Assembly (NCBI GenBank): GCA_007132315.1
Contig: SLOW01000136.1
Span: 1 to 15,805 of the forward strand
Origin: Opitutales bacterium
GTDB lineage: Bacteria > Verrucomicrobiota > Verrucomicrobiia > Opitutales > T3Sed10-336
Direction of reading: 5' to 3'
Length of the DNA: 15,805 bases
Shown: in pieces, positions 1 through 7,781 of the stretch
Numbering within the stretch: the first letter of the stretch is position 1
Layout: each line of letters begins with the position of its first letter
Program-made: the position numbers and the translations under genes
Notes under the pieces: model-generated
Seen by the model: only the letters and a program-made list of their open reading frames with translations
Told to the model about the DNA's origin: nothing
Database searches by the model: none

Positions 1-1
1 G

Positions 2-73
2 TTCGACCGACGCTCCCCCGCAACACAGGCATTCCGAGAGCTCTGGGCCGAAGTCCGGGAAATTTTCCAATAG
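2..73 (+). pseudogene. C-terminal tail of an unidentified protein, cut by window start
   Basis: An open frame enters from the left edge and ends at TAG 71-73, giving 23 residues rich in Arg, Glu and aromatics (ends ELWAEVREIFQ). It is GC-rich, unlike the AT-rich DNA that follows at once. It lies in the same reading frame as the bioC remnant downstream, so the TAG separates two pieces that would otherwise be fused. I cannot assign a family: a transposase tail or a ParA-like C-terminus are only guesses. Its significance is that it marks the DNA that replaced the 5' half of bioC. Whether the gene is intact to the left is not visible. Confidence 0.35.
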
Positions 74-619
74 CCCAACAAAGGCAAATCCCTGAAGCCA
101 ACCATCTCGGGATCACATATTGCTTTTGAAATTATCGATATTGAAGATTATGATTGGCCTGAAGATCACTACTCGATGATTACGGGGAATTTTGTAGCTC
201 AATGGCTCAAAAACCCATCGATGGCTCTGTTAAAAATGGCAAATTCATTGAAGCCGGGTGGTTTCATGCTGATGTCATTTCCCGGTAGTGAGTCCTATCC
301 GCAATGGAAGAAGTACTGCCTTGAACTGGGGTTGCCATTTACCGTTAATCCGTTGCCGGATGTAGAACAGCTTGTGATAAATCTATCGACAGGGCCGGTA
401 AAAGTAGATTTTTATGAAGATCAATCCAGCGAACAGTTTGAAAACCTATTCACTTTTTTCCGGCACATGAAAAATACCGGTACATCAACCAGTTTTACAG
501 GAAAAAAACTGACGCCAAAACAGTTAAAACTTTTAAATAACTATTGGCTTCAACAGAATGGCGGAAGAATTGTGGTTCACTACCACACCGCGTTTATTGC
601 GGTCAAAAAGGATCTATAG
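74..619 (+). pseudogene. bioC: bioC remnant: 3' half of malonyl-ACP O-methyltransferase
   Basis: From 74 the frame is open without a start codon until ATG 176, and bioC-like sequence is already present upstream of that ATG (HIAFEIIDIEDYDWPEDHYS, about 116-175). The lost part is therefore the N-terminal SAM-binding half, including the GxGxG loop. What remains fits the second half of the family: SMITGNFVAQWLKNP (the 'sN.a.QW' motif), LKPGGFMLMSF, a middle segment with DVEQL, then MKNTGTSTSF and the terminal IVVHYHTAFIAVKK, which matches the BioC C-terminus. BioC methylates malonyl-ACP to start pimelate synthesis for biotin. About 165 of a usual 250-280 residues remain and no catalytic SAM site is present, so it should be inactive. 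It is AT-rich compared with most of the window. The TAG at 617-619 sits immediately after the complement of the purC remnant's stop (614-616). Confidence 0.8.
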
Positions 620-840
620 CTTCTTACCCAGATACTGTTTAAAAATTGAATCGAGCTCTTCATCAAAGTTTTTTATAATCCGGGGCTCAAACTGTTAGCC
701 TGTCAACGTGTTATAAATCTCAGCATAACGCTGGTATATGCTCCAGCGAAAGGTGTCAGGAAGGTTTGGGAGTGATTGTCCCTCCAGTCCCTGAAAATCG
801 TGCTCCATCAGCCACTCACGCAAAAACTTTTCCTATCACA
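614..840 (-). pseudogene. purC: purC remnant: 3' end of SAICAR synthase, with internal stop
   Basis: Reading the minus strand from about 832 to the stop at 616-614 gives FLREWLMEHDFQGLEGQSLP, then NLPDTFRWSIYQRYAEIYNT and LTG, a TAA at 697-695, then QFEPRIIKNFDEELDSIFKQ and YLGKKL. The spacing and residues (F.REWL...FQG.EGQ..P, ..RY.E.Y..LTG) match the C-terminus of the longer SAICAR-synthase type. PurC makes SAICAR from CAIR and aspartate in purine synthesis. Upstream, the expected S.DRKFLREWL motif can be read only by changing frame near 830 (CDRK at 840-829), and similarity then ends. Only about 73 of roughly 300 codons remain, so this is a dead fragment. It is tail-to-tail with the bioC remnant. 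Confidence 0.65.
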
Positions 841-931
841 AAAGAGGGATGCAGGCAATTTGCTTTGATCCTGTTTACGCTACAGGGATTGTGTTGAAAA
901 TAATGAATAACTATAATGAAACCGGTTATGT

Positions 932-947
932 TAGATTGACTAATCTA
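932..947. promoter_or_regulatory. Operator-like perfect inverted repeat
   Basis: TAGATT (932-937), GACT (938-941), AATCTA (942-947) form a perfect 6+6 inverted repeat with a 4-base spacer. It overlaps the -35 box of the promoter for the glycosidase fusion gene. A repressor or activator dimer site is the natural reading, but no regulator is encoded in the window. Confidence 0.4.
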
Positions 948-964
948 GAGGTTGTATGTATATA
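936..964 (+). promoter_or_regulatory. Sigma70-like promoter for the glycosidase fusion gene
   Basis: TTGACT (936-941) and TATATA (959-964) are separated by 17 bases in very AT-rich DNA. This would start transcription near 971, about 15 bases before the ATG at 986. An AGGA at 975-978 stands 7 bases before that ATG and is the clearest Shine-Dalgarno of any secreted-protein gene here. Confidence 0.5.
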
Positions 965-985
965 AACAAAAAATAGGATTTTAAT

Positions 986-3900
986 ATGTTAAGAATAAGT
1001 TTATTTCCTGTTTCCACTTTATTGTCTGCCTTGAGCCTTGGTCTTTTAGGCTGTGCGGTTGCCGAGGATGATTCAATTCAGCTGAATGTTGATATCACCG
1101 CAAGGAAAAGCATCAAGCTCGCTTCGTTTGAAAAAGCTGCCCTGGATCGAGAGGTCTATTTCCGCAGCTACCATATGCCCGGCTTATTCAGTGAAGAAAT
1201 TGATGACGATCTAAAGAAAATCGGTGCGATTCCCGGTAGAGGTACGGGACCTTATTATTCGTTTGATAAACAGCACTCGTATCATTGGGATTTGGAGACC
1301 ACAATAGAAGACACCGAGTTCAACGAATGGTATGATAAGGTAAACGAAAGATACCGGCGTATTTACAAAACCGCCGCTGAAAGATATCCCGGCGTTAAAC
1401 ACGCCCTTGCGATTGCATCAAATTATCCCGAAGGTATGCGAAAAGACGGCGATCCAAGAATACTGAGCAGCGATTACTATAAAGATTTTTCAAAATTGAT
1501 GGTTGGGTTTTACGACAGCTTAAAAGAAGCGGACTGTTCTATTCCAATTTGGTTTACGACCGAGAACGAACCGATATGGCAATGGGGAGCCGAAGAGTTT
1601 GCAGACTATAGCGTAATCCTGGCAGATGCTATGAACGAGTCACACCCCGATGTGAAAATAGCCGGGCCCTGCACGGCTTGGCCCTATCCGCAAGCCGATT
1701 GGAGACGGTGGAACGGTTGGGAACGGCGGTTTATCGAAGTAGCCGGAGACGCTATGGATGCTTATGATTTGCATATGTACAGCAAGGGTTATTGGGCGTT
1801 TACCGATGAGCGGCTCATGGATGATCCTCTCTATATGAAGCAGGAGAATCCCAGCCTGCATTCGGTTCAGCGAACGGGCATTGGCACTGTCTGGGACTAC
1901 GGCAGGATGGATGCCTATCTTGATTTGTTTATTGCTTATCATATGGGTTACTGGGATCAAGACCCGAAGCCGATGATAATATCCGAATTCGGCAGGCAGG
2001 GCATCGAGCCGCAACTCGGTCCCTGGGAGAACGAGTTCAAGCCTTGGTTGTATATGACGACGGTCACCCGTTTTTGGATGAGCTTTATGGATAGGCCGGA
2101 AATAGAGCTTGCGGTGCCGTTTATCCTTGGCGAGGCGTGCCTTGTTTACGGAGCAAGCAGGGGACAAGCCGTGTACAATCGTCCCAACGCCCCGGAAGAT
2201 ACAGACAGCAAGGTAACAAGATTTCGTGAGTTCTATAAATTCTTTAACGACTTAAACGGTTTGCGCCTTCGCTCGAACATCGAAGGCAGCGAGCTTACCG
2301 ATGCCCGTGATATCGTAACGCGAGCTTTTATTGATGAAGACAAGGTGTATATTCTTGTTCACAATGGATTGGGCTTCCCCGACGGGGGGCGGGAGATCAC
2401 CATCAACCCGGAGATCGCCAGTGACAGTGCCGGAAGGGAGGTGCAGATGGAATCCACTGAGATCAAGCGCATGCGGTGGGAAGGTCCCGTCCCGGAAGAT
2501 CACACCGCTTCAGAGCTGGAAGGCACGTTAAGGATTGATACCGAATACAAACCTCTCGACTCTTTAAGGGCGATCCATTTGCAAGGAGAGGAAACGGCGA
2601 TAATTCGACTCTCGCTTTCGGATATTCCTTCAAAACATTCCCTGACGCAGTATTTGGATTACTCGACGGATTCTTTGCTGATCCCTGATGAAGAAGGTCA
2701 GTGCCGCTTTGTTGTGGAGCTGCCGCAAAGGAGCGGCGATCTTACGGACGCCAGGTTGCACATTGCGCTTGCCCGCGATCAGGGCTTTACAAAGAACCCG
2801 GTGGTCACTCTGAACGGGAATGTGCTGGACGGTTTTGATGTAACCTATTCGGAAGGAATAACGAATTTTCATCGCTCGGTGGAGATTCCGGTGGAGATAG
2901 ACCTGCTGAAGGAACGGAATGAAATCGTGGTGGTGTTCGACGAAGACCAGTACGGTATCGGGCATACCAAAGCCGTGACGGCCAAAATGATCACATCAAG
3001 AAAGGAGGAAGACGCACGCCACAAGGACTCCAGCGAGACGAACCGTCATGGCGGGCAGCACGGTATGAACCGCAGTGACGGCGGCAACACGACATCTGCC
3101 TCAGGGTTCAAGTTCACACCCGGGCATCAGGCCGCTGTGGACCGTCAGCGGCGCATTTTCTTCCAATACGATCCGGCGGTCGACATTCAGCGCAAGGGCG
3201 GCTTCGGATCGGAGATGGAGGCTTTGATGGGTTACGTCTTTGATTTCGCCGACATGCCCGGCAGCCAACTCGATGCGATCTGCATCGACGTCTCGAATGA
3301 AGGAGTTGCGCATTATCGCAGCGAGATTCTACGCCCGATCCAGCATCCGGGGCTGATGAAATGGCGCGAACAGGGACTGGATTACTTTGACGAACTGATC
3401 AAGCGGGGCCACCAGCGTGGCATGGAAATCTGGTGGGGGTTGCGGATGAACGAGATCGAGCGCGGCGATTTGATGGGCTACGAACCCGGGCGCTACGCCG
3501 AATTGAAGGAACGCAATCCGGTTAAGGCCACGCATCCTGAGTGGCTGCTCCGCTCGTGGTGGTGGCAGGGCCATTGGAACTATGCGGTCAAGGAGTTGCG
3601 CGACTACCGTCTCTCGGTGATCCGCGAAGTCGTCGAGCAGTACGACTTCGATGGCGTGCATCTCGATTTTCTCCGCCACACGCCGCATCTTCCGCCGGGC
3701 ACACAGTGGGAAAATCGCGAACATCTCACGGACTTCCTCCGCGATGTGCGCACGCTGCTTCAGAAAAATGCCGCCAAAAGAGGGCGTCCTTGGCTGCTTG
3801 CCGCACGGGTGCCGGATTCGGTCGAGGGTTGCCACACGGACGGCCTCGACATCGAGACCTGGGCCGCGCAGGGACTGGTGGACGTGCTGATTATCGGCAC

Positions 3901-4684
3901 ACGCACGATCAACGTGGACGTGGGTTCCTTCCGCAAAGCTGTCACCGGAAGTCACGTGAAGTTGCTGCCGAGTTACGACTGCTATCACGGCCCCGACGGC
4001 TACCACGGCGACCAGTCGCTCGATCTGTTGCGTGGTGTGTTCGGTAATTATCTCTATCAGGGAGCCGATGGCGTTGGCATCTTCAATAATCCGGCCGGTT
4101 CCGCCGAGCATGCGCAGCGGCTCGGCCTGACCCAAGTGGGGAACTATTCTCCGGAAATCCTCACGACCATTGGCAGCATCGAGACGATGGCCGACAAAGC
4201 CCGCTACTATGCCATTGATCGGCGCGGCGGCTACGCGCACACTGATGGCTACGGCTCATCCAACAGCAACGCTCCACTCCCGATCACCCTCCGCTACGAC
4301 GGCACCCCATCCACACTCACCCTGCCCGTTTGGGAACCCGTGAAACCCGGAACCGCAGCCAGACTGCGCCTCGTCCTGTTCAACCATGTCGAAGGCGATG
4401 AAGTGGACGTTCAACTCAACGGCACCGGTTTGACGCGCGACCTCATTGACGCGCAGTGGAAGGACGCCCGGATCTTCTCTCCGCTGCCGCAGCCGGAAAC
4501 CGTGACCTCCGGAGCTCTCGTGAGGAATCTCGACGCGCAAAGGCTCACACGGACCGAGTTCTTCGTTCCCGTCGAGTCCCTCAAACATGGGCCCAACAGT
4601 CTCAGCATCTCCGTGAACCGCAAAGGCCCGTTCCTGCCTTCCCGTCCTGTGAAGGTGGAAAAAGTGGAACTGCATCTGAAGTAA
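986..4684 (+). CDS. Secreted two-module glycoside hydrolase: GH86-like agarase/porphyranase fused to a GHL10-like barrel
   Basis: The 1232-residue protein starts at ATG 986 (AGGA 7 bases upstream). Residues 1-26 are an export signal; LLGC at 20-23 is a possible lipobox, and AVA|ED at 26 is the alternative signal-peptidase I site. Residues about 45-540 look like a clan GH-A hydrolase closest to GH86 beta-agarases/porphyranases: TTENEPIWQW gives the acid/base (Glu195 of NEP) and IISEFGRQGI the nucleophile (Glu334), with DLHMYSKGYW at 261-270 between. About 550-670 is a beta-sandwich-like region. Residues 672-706 are a hydrophilic His/Asn/Ser/Gly linker. About 707-1090 form a second (beta/alpha)8-like module with GMEIWWGLRMNE (812-823) and YDFDGVHLDFLRH (886-898), typical of GHL10-type 'family 10-like' glycosidases. 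Residues 1095-1232 are a terminal beta domain. G+C rises from 20/60 (1441-1500) to 36/60 (3601-3660). The exact CAZy families are my recognition, not a search; clan and secretion are surer. Confidence 0.75.
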   Translation: MLRISLFPVSTLLSALSLGLLGCAVAEDDSIQLNVDITARKSIKLASFEKAALDREVYFRSYHMPGLFSEEIDDDLKKIGAIPGRGTGPYYSFDKQHSYHWDLETTIEDTEFNEWYDKVNERYRRIYKTAAERYPGVKHALAIASNYPEGMRKDGDPRILSSDYYKDFSKLMVGFYDSLKEADCSIPIWFTTENEPIWQWGAEEFADYSVILADAMNESHPDVKIAGPCTAWPYPQADWRRWNGWERRFIEVAGDAMDAYDLHMYSKGYWAFTDERLMDDPLYMKQENPSLHSVQRTGIGTVWDYGRMDAYLDLFIAYHMGYWDQDPKPMIISEFGRQGIEPQLGPWENEFKPWLYMTTVTRFWMSFMDRPEIELAVPFILGEACLVYGASRGQAVYNRPNAPEDTDSKVTRFREFYKFFNDLNGLRLRSNIEGSELTDARDIVTRAFIDEDKVYILVHNGLGFPDGGREITINPEIASDSAGREVQMESTEIKRMRWEGPVPEDHTASELEGTLRIDTEYKPLDSLRAIHLQGEETAIIRLSLSDIPSKHSLTQYLDYSTDSLLIPDEEGQCRFVVELPQRSGDLTDARLHIALARDQGFTKNPVVTLNGNVLDGFDVTYSEGITNFHRSVEIPVEIDLLKERNEIVVVFDEDQYGIGHTKAVTAKMITSRKEEDARHKDSSETNRHGGQHGMNRSDGGNTTSASGFKFTPGHQAAVDRQRRIFFQYDPAVDIQRKGGFGSEMEALMGYVFDFADMPGSQLDAICIDVSNEGVAHYRSEILRPIQHPGLMKWREQGLDYFDELIKRGHQRGMEIWWGLRMNEIERGDLMGYEPGRYAELKERNPVKATHPEWLLRSWWWQGHWNYAVKELRDYRLSVIREVVEQYDFDGVHLDFLRHTPHLPPGTQWENREHLTDFLRDVRTLLQKNAAKRGRPWLLAARVPDSVEGCHTDGLDIETWAAQGLVDVLIIGTRTINVDVGSFRKAVTGSHVKLLPSYDCYHGPDGYHGDQSLDLLRGVFGNYLYQGADGVGIFNNPAGSAEHAQRLGLTQVGNYSPEILTTIGSIETMADKARYYAIDRRGGYAHTDGYGSSNSNAPLPITLRYDGTPSTLTLPVWEPVKPGTAARLRLVLFNHVEGDEVDVQLNGTGLTRDLIDAQWKDARIFSPLPQPETVTSGALVRNLDAQRLTRTEFFVPVESLKHGPNSLSISVNRKGPFLPSRPVKVEKVELHLK

Positions 4685-4702
4685 AAACGGAATGCATGAA
4701 AC

Positions 4703-4864
4703 CTATCCTGGTGGCCGGCATTGTTCCACGGCAGTGAATGAAACATTCTCGATGCTAGCACCCGCCAGCGAGACCACCGCCGAGCCGAGGCGCTTGGAGG
4801 GGTCTTTTTCCGCCGTTTCGCCGAAGGAATAGATGCCGGAATTTCTTAATTGAATGTCGGAAGA
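4703..4864 (-). pseudogene. Possible 3' gene remnant, antisense, between the two secreted-protein genes
   Basis: In the 263-base gap the minus strand is open from TCT at 4864 (just after an in-frame TGA, 4867-4865) to TAG at 4705-4703. It has no start codon and encodes 53 residues with protein-like composition, including SDIQLRNSGIYSFG and RLGSAVVSLAGASIENVSFT. The text resembles the last beta strands of a secreted jelly-roll domain, but I do not recognise a family. It could be a coincidental open stretch; the regular alternation of polar and hydrophobic residues argues mildly for a decayed gene end. The rest of the gap shows no clear terminator or promoter. Confidence 0.3.
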
Positions 4865-4947
4865 TCACAGGCGGGTGTTTTGACCCAATTGGGCATACTG
4901 GCAACCCGAAAGCTCCGATATAAACCCATTCTCATCTCGAATAAATT

Positions 4948-7770
4948 ATGAAAACCATCCTGCGATCTGCTGTGTCGGTTTCCGCCGCACTGGCGATGAT
5001 GACTGTATTCAACCCTTCGCCCGCAACAGCCGGATTCGAAGAATTGGTCGATCTCATCGGGGCGCCGTCAGATGGCGGGGCCGGCCCGGCCATCTGGTAT
5101 CAGACGGCCCGTGAGCCCAATCATGGGGATGGAAGTTCGTCGCTGACCTTGACCGCCGGAAATGGATCCATGACGGTCCAGCGTCCCGATTTCTTTGGAA
5201 ATCCGACCGGAGCTTATGCTTTGGCGAGCAGCACGGCCGGGGGAGCGGCGGTCAGCAGTGGCACTGCCACGACCTATTTGACCGGCGATCAGGGCACCTT
5301 GGTGATGACGTTTCAAACTCCACCCGAAATCACGGCGAATTCCTCGGTGTTCAACCGCGGAGACGGCAGCACCGGTGCGGGAAATCCGAAGTTCGAGATC
5401 TATCTTTTGGCGAACGGAACGCTTCGGGTCACCACGGGCGATACTCAGTTCGGGGTAATCACGGCGGTGGGGACCCTGGCGCCAGACACGTGGTATTAAC
5501 TGGCTGCATCCTGGGACCTGAACCTGCCGAGCGACCGGATCGCCTGGTATTGGGGAGAGATGGGATCCACCAACTTGAATAGCGGATTTGTTCCCGACTC
5601 GGTGGCGGTCGTCGGAGGTCCCACGAGCCCCATCCGCGTCGGCGGACGGTCGAGTTTCGACACGTTTACCGGATCGTTTCAGAACGTCGCCATTTACGAC
5701 CGCCCATTGAGTCCGCAGGCGATAGAGGATCAATTTGCGGAAACGGCGCTACCTCAACCTCAGATCGGGGTTTATCAACCGGAGGAGCCGATCGAAGGGA
5801 TTTTTCAGAATTTCGGCTTTGGTACCGTGTTTCTTCACGACGCCCAGAGCGACACTGAGTCGCGGACGGTCCGGTTCGTCAACATCACCGAGGAAGACGT
5901 GGTGGTGGAGGATCTGTATTTCGCGAACGATGGCAACGGAGCCTTTTCCATCACCGACGCGCCCGCGACCCCGTTCACGATCGTCCCGGATGAAACCTTC
6001 GATGTCGAAGTCTCGGTCGGCGGTGCCGTGACCGGTGGATCGCTGGTCACCGGGGCGTTGGAGATCGTATCGAACTTCGCTGCCGAGGAGGGGGGGCCGA
6101 CACCTCGAATCCTGGAGCAGGATCTTTCGGCGGTCGTCTACACGACCGGAGATTCGTTTCTGCTGAACGCCAACCCGACTCTGGACGAAAACCTGTCCGG
6201 TTGGGTCGGCGGCGGTTCGCTGGTTTCGCCCGGATTCGACGAATCGGCCAAAAAGGTGCGGGTCAAGGGAAGAAACGACGGCGATCCGGACAGCTTCGGC
6301 CAGGCGTTGAGCACGAACGAAGCGAGCGACTTCGAACTTCGCTTCCTCATGGCCATCCCGAATTTCCAGACTGCGGTAGGCACTCCTCCCGACGGTAACT
6401 ATGGAGACCGGTCGTTCCAATTGATCGTGCAATCCGATTCCGGCCTTCCCGGTTCCGGCGGCTCCTGGACCAATGCGCACGCGGCGTCGGCGATGGTCAA
6501 TCTCGCGTATCTCCCGGCGGGCAACGGCTCGACCGGTGAAGGGTTCTACTTGTTTAACGGAACTTCATGGGAATTGGTTTCGGAATTGGGAACTCTGCAG
6601 AAATCGATCGATGCCGACGGGAATGGCGCATTGGACGCCGCGGCGGGAGACACGGTCTACGTCTACCAGGTCACCATCGCCGGAACCGGTTTCGGCAGCG
6701 AAGGGGCCAGCTACGACCTTTCGGTGTCCGAACCGAATTCTGCCGATGTGGCGGCGACGGCGACCGGACTGACGACTTACCATTCGTCTCCTATAGGCGA
6801 GCACCGCCCGGCGGCCTTTACCTTCACCACCGGAGACCACTCGGATTCATCCGGAAATGGCGACCTTGATCCGATCTGGTCATCCTCGTTCTGGCTCGAC
6901 GAAATTTACTTCAGCCTGGGAGAGCCCCTGCCGTTTCCCATTTCCACGGTGGCTTCGCCCAACGTGAGTGTCCGCGCCTGGCCCGATGAAATCGGAGCGA
7001 CGGATTTTGCGTTGCGCAACGATGGATTGGGGGCGGATCTGAGCGTGCTCGACTTCGATTCCAGCGACACTCGTTTCGGAGCGGTGGCGCCCGCGCTGCC
7101 GGCCACCGTCGCACCCGGGGAAACGGAAGGCTTCACCGTCGAATACGATACGGCCGGGTTGATCGGGGAGGGAGTTTATTACACCGACTTCGCGGTGACG
7201 ACCGACAGCGTGTTGACGACGGTTCAGGAGATCCCGGTCGAGGTCTTGGTCTTTGCCCCGGGGAACTACATCTTCGGTTCGTTCGAGGTTCCGGGGACGG
7301 ATACCGAGAACAACACCGACACTTTCTCGGGTTGGATGGAGCCGGGCGCTTCGCACCTGGTGACGGCGGTTCCCGGCCTGGTGGACGGGTCGAACACGGC
7401 GGCCTATGTCCACGGGTCCGAGACCAGTTTTTCCGCGGATAACAACGGGACTCTCCTGACCCAGACACTGGCGCCGCTGGTTGAATTCGACCTGGAGTTT
7501 TATTTCGCGATCCAGGAAGCCGGCGCCCCCGGCCGAAGGACCTTCTCGATCGAGTTGGAAGGACCGGAAAGTGAATCGCGGGTCAACATCCGCTACGAAG
7601 ACGGCGTCTGGTCGGCGTTCGACGGTGCCTGGAACCCTTTCCTGGAAACGGCGTTGACACCCTCGGTCGACGCCGACGGCAATGGCAGCCTGGACGATCC
7701 GGGCGACACAAATCGCCTTGCCAAGGCCGAATTCAATCGCCAACCTCTACACCAGTCGGACGGAACGTAA
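4948..7770 (+). pseudogene. Secreted LamG/Ig-like repeat protein, interrupted by an in-frame TAA and truncated at its 3' end
   Basis: ATG 4948 opens a frame with a clear signal peptide (about 1-28, ending SPATA|G). It runs to TAA at 5497-5499 (codon 184), but the same frame continues without a break to 7768-7770: TWY-stop-LAASWDL is the middle of one LamG fold whose end, FQNVAIYDRPLSPQAIEDQF, lies at about 245-264. Readthrough order: LamG/concanavalin 30-265; Ig-like HYDIN type about 270-395 (VRFVNITEEDVVVEDLYF); beta-rich repeat A about 400-655; second Ig-like domain about 665-770; repeat B from about 772. Repeats A and B each carry an EF-hand-like Ca motif, DADGNGALD (555-563) and DADGNGSLD (908-916). 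Repeat B stops just after GDTN (about 7710), where A goes on for some 90 residues; the last 20 codons look like out-of-context sequence. No PEP-CTERM anchor remains. Role: likely carbohydrate binding or adhesion. A reinitiated product from ATG 5560 would lack a signal peptide. Confidence 0.7.
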
Positions 7771-7781
7771 ATTGAATTCCT

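Noticed and set aside
3329..4240. Long minus-strand open frame (303 codons) opposite the second glycosidase module
   Set aside because: It is a shadow of GC-rich coding DNA; the plus-strand product has clear domain motifs and the minus product has none.
4880..4924. TTGACC, palindrome CCCAATTGGG and TATAAA before the LamG gene as a promoter/operator
   Set aside because: The TTGACC to TATAAA spacing is 33 bases, no suitable -10 lies 16-18 bases away, and a 10-base palindrome is expected by chance many times in a window of this size.
6880..7743. Minus-strand frame of 287 codons under the LamG repeat gene
   Set aside because: Arg/Gly/Val-rich composition typical of antisense of a GC-rich gene, with no motif; the plus strand is continuous in repeats and Ig-like domains.
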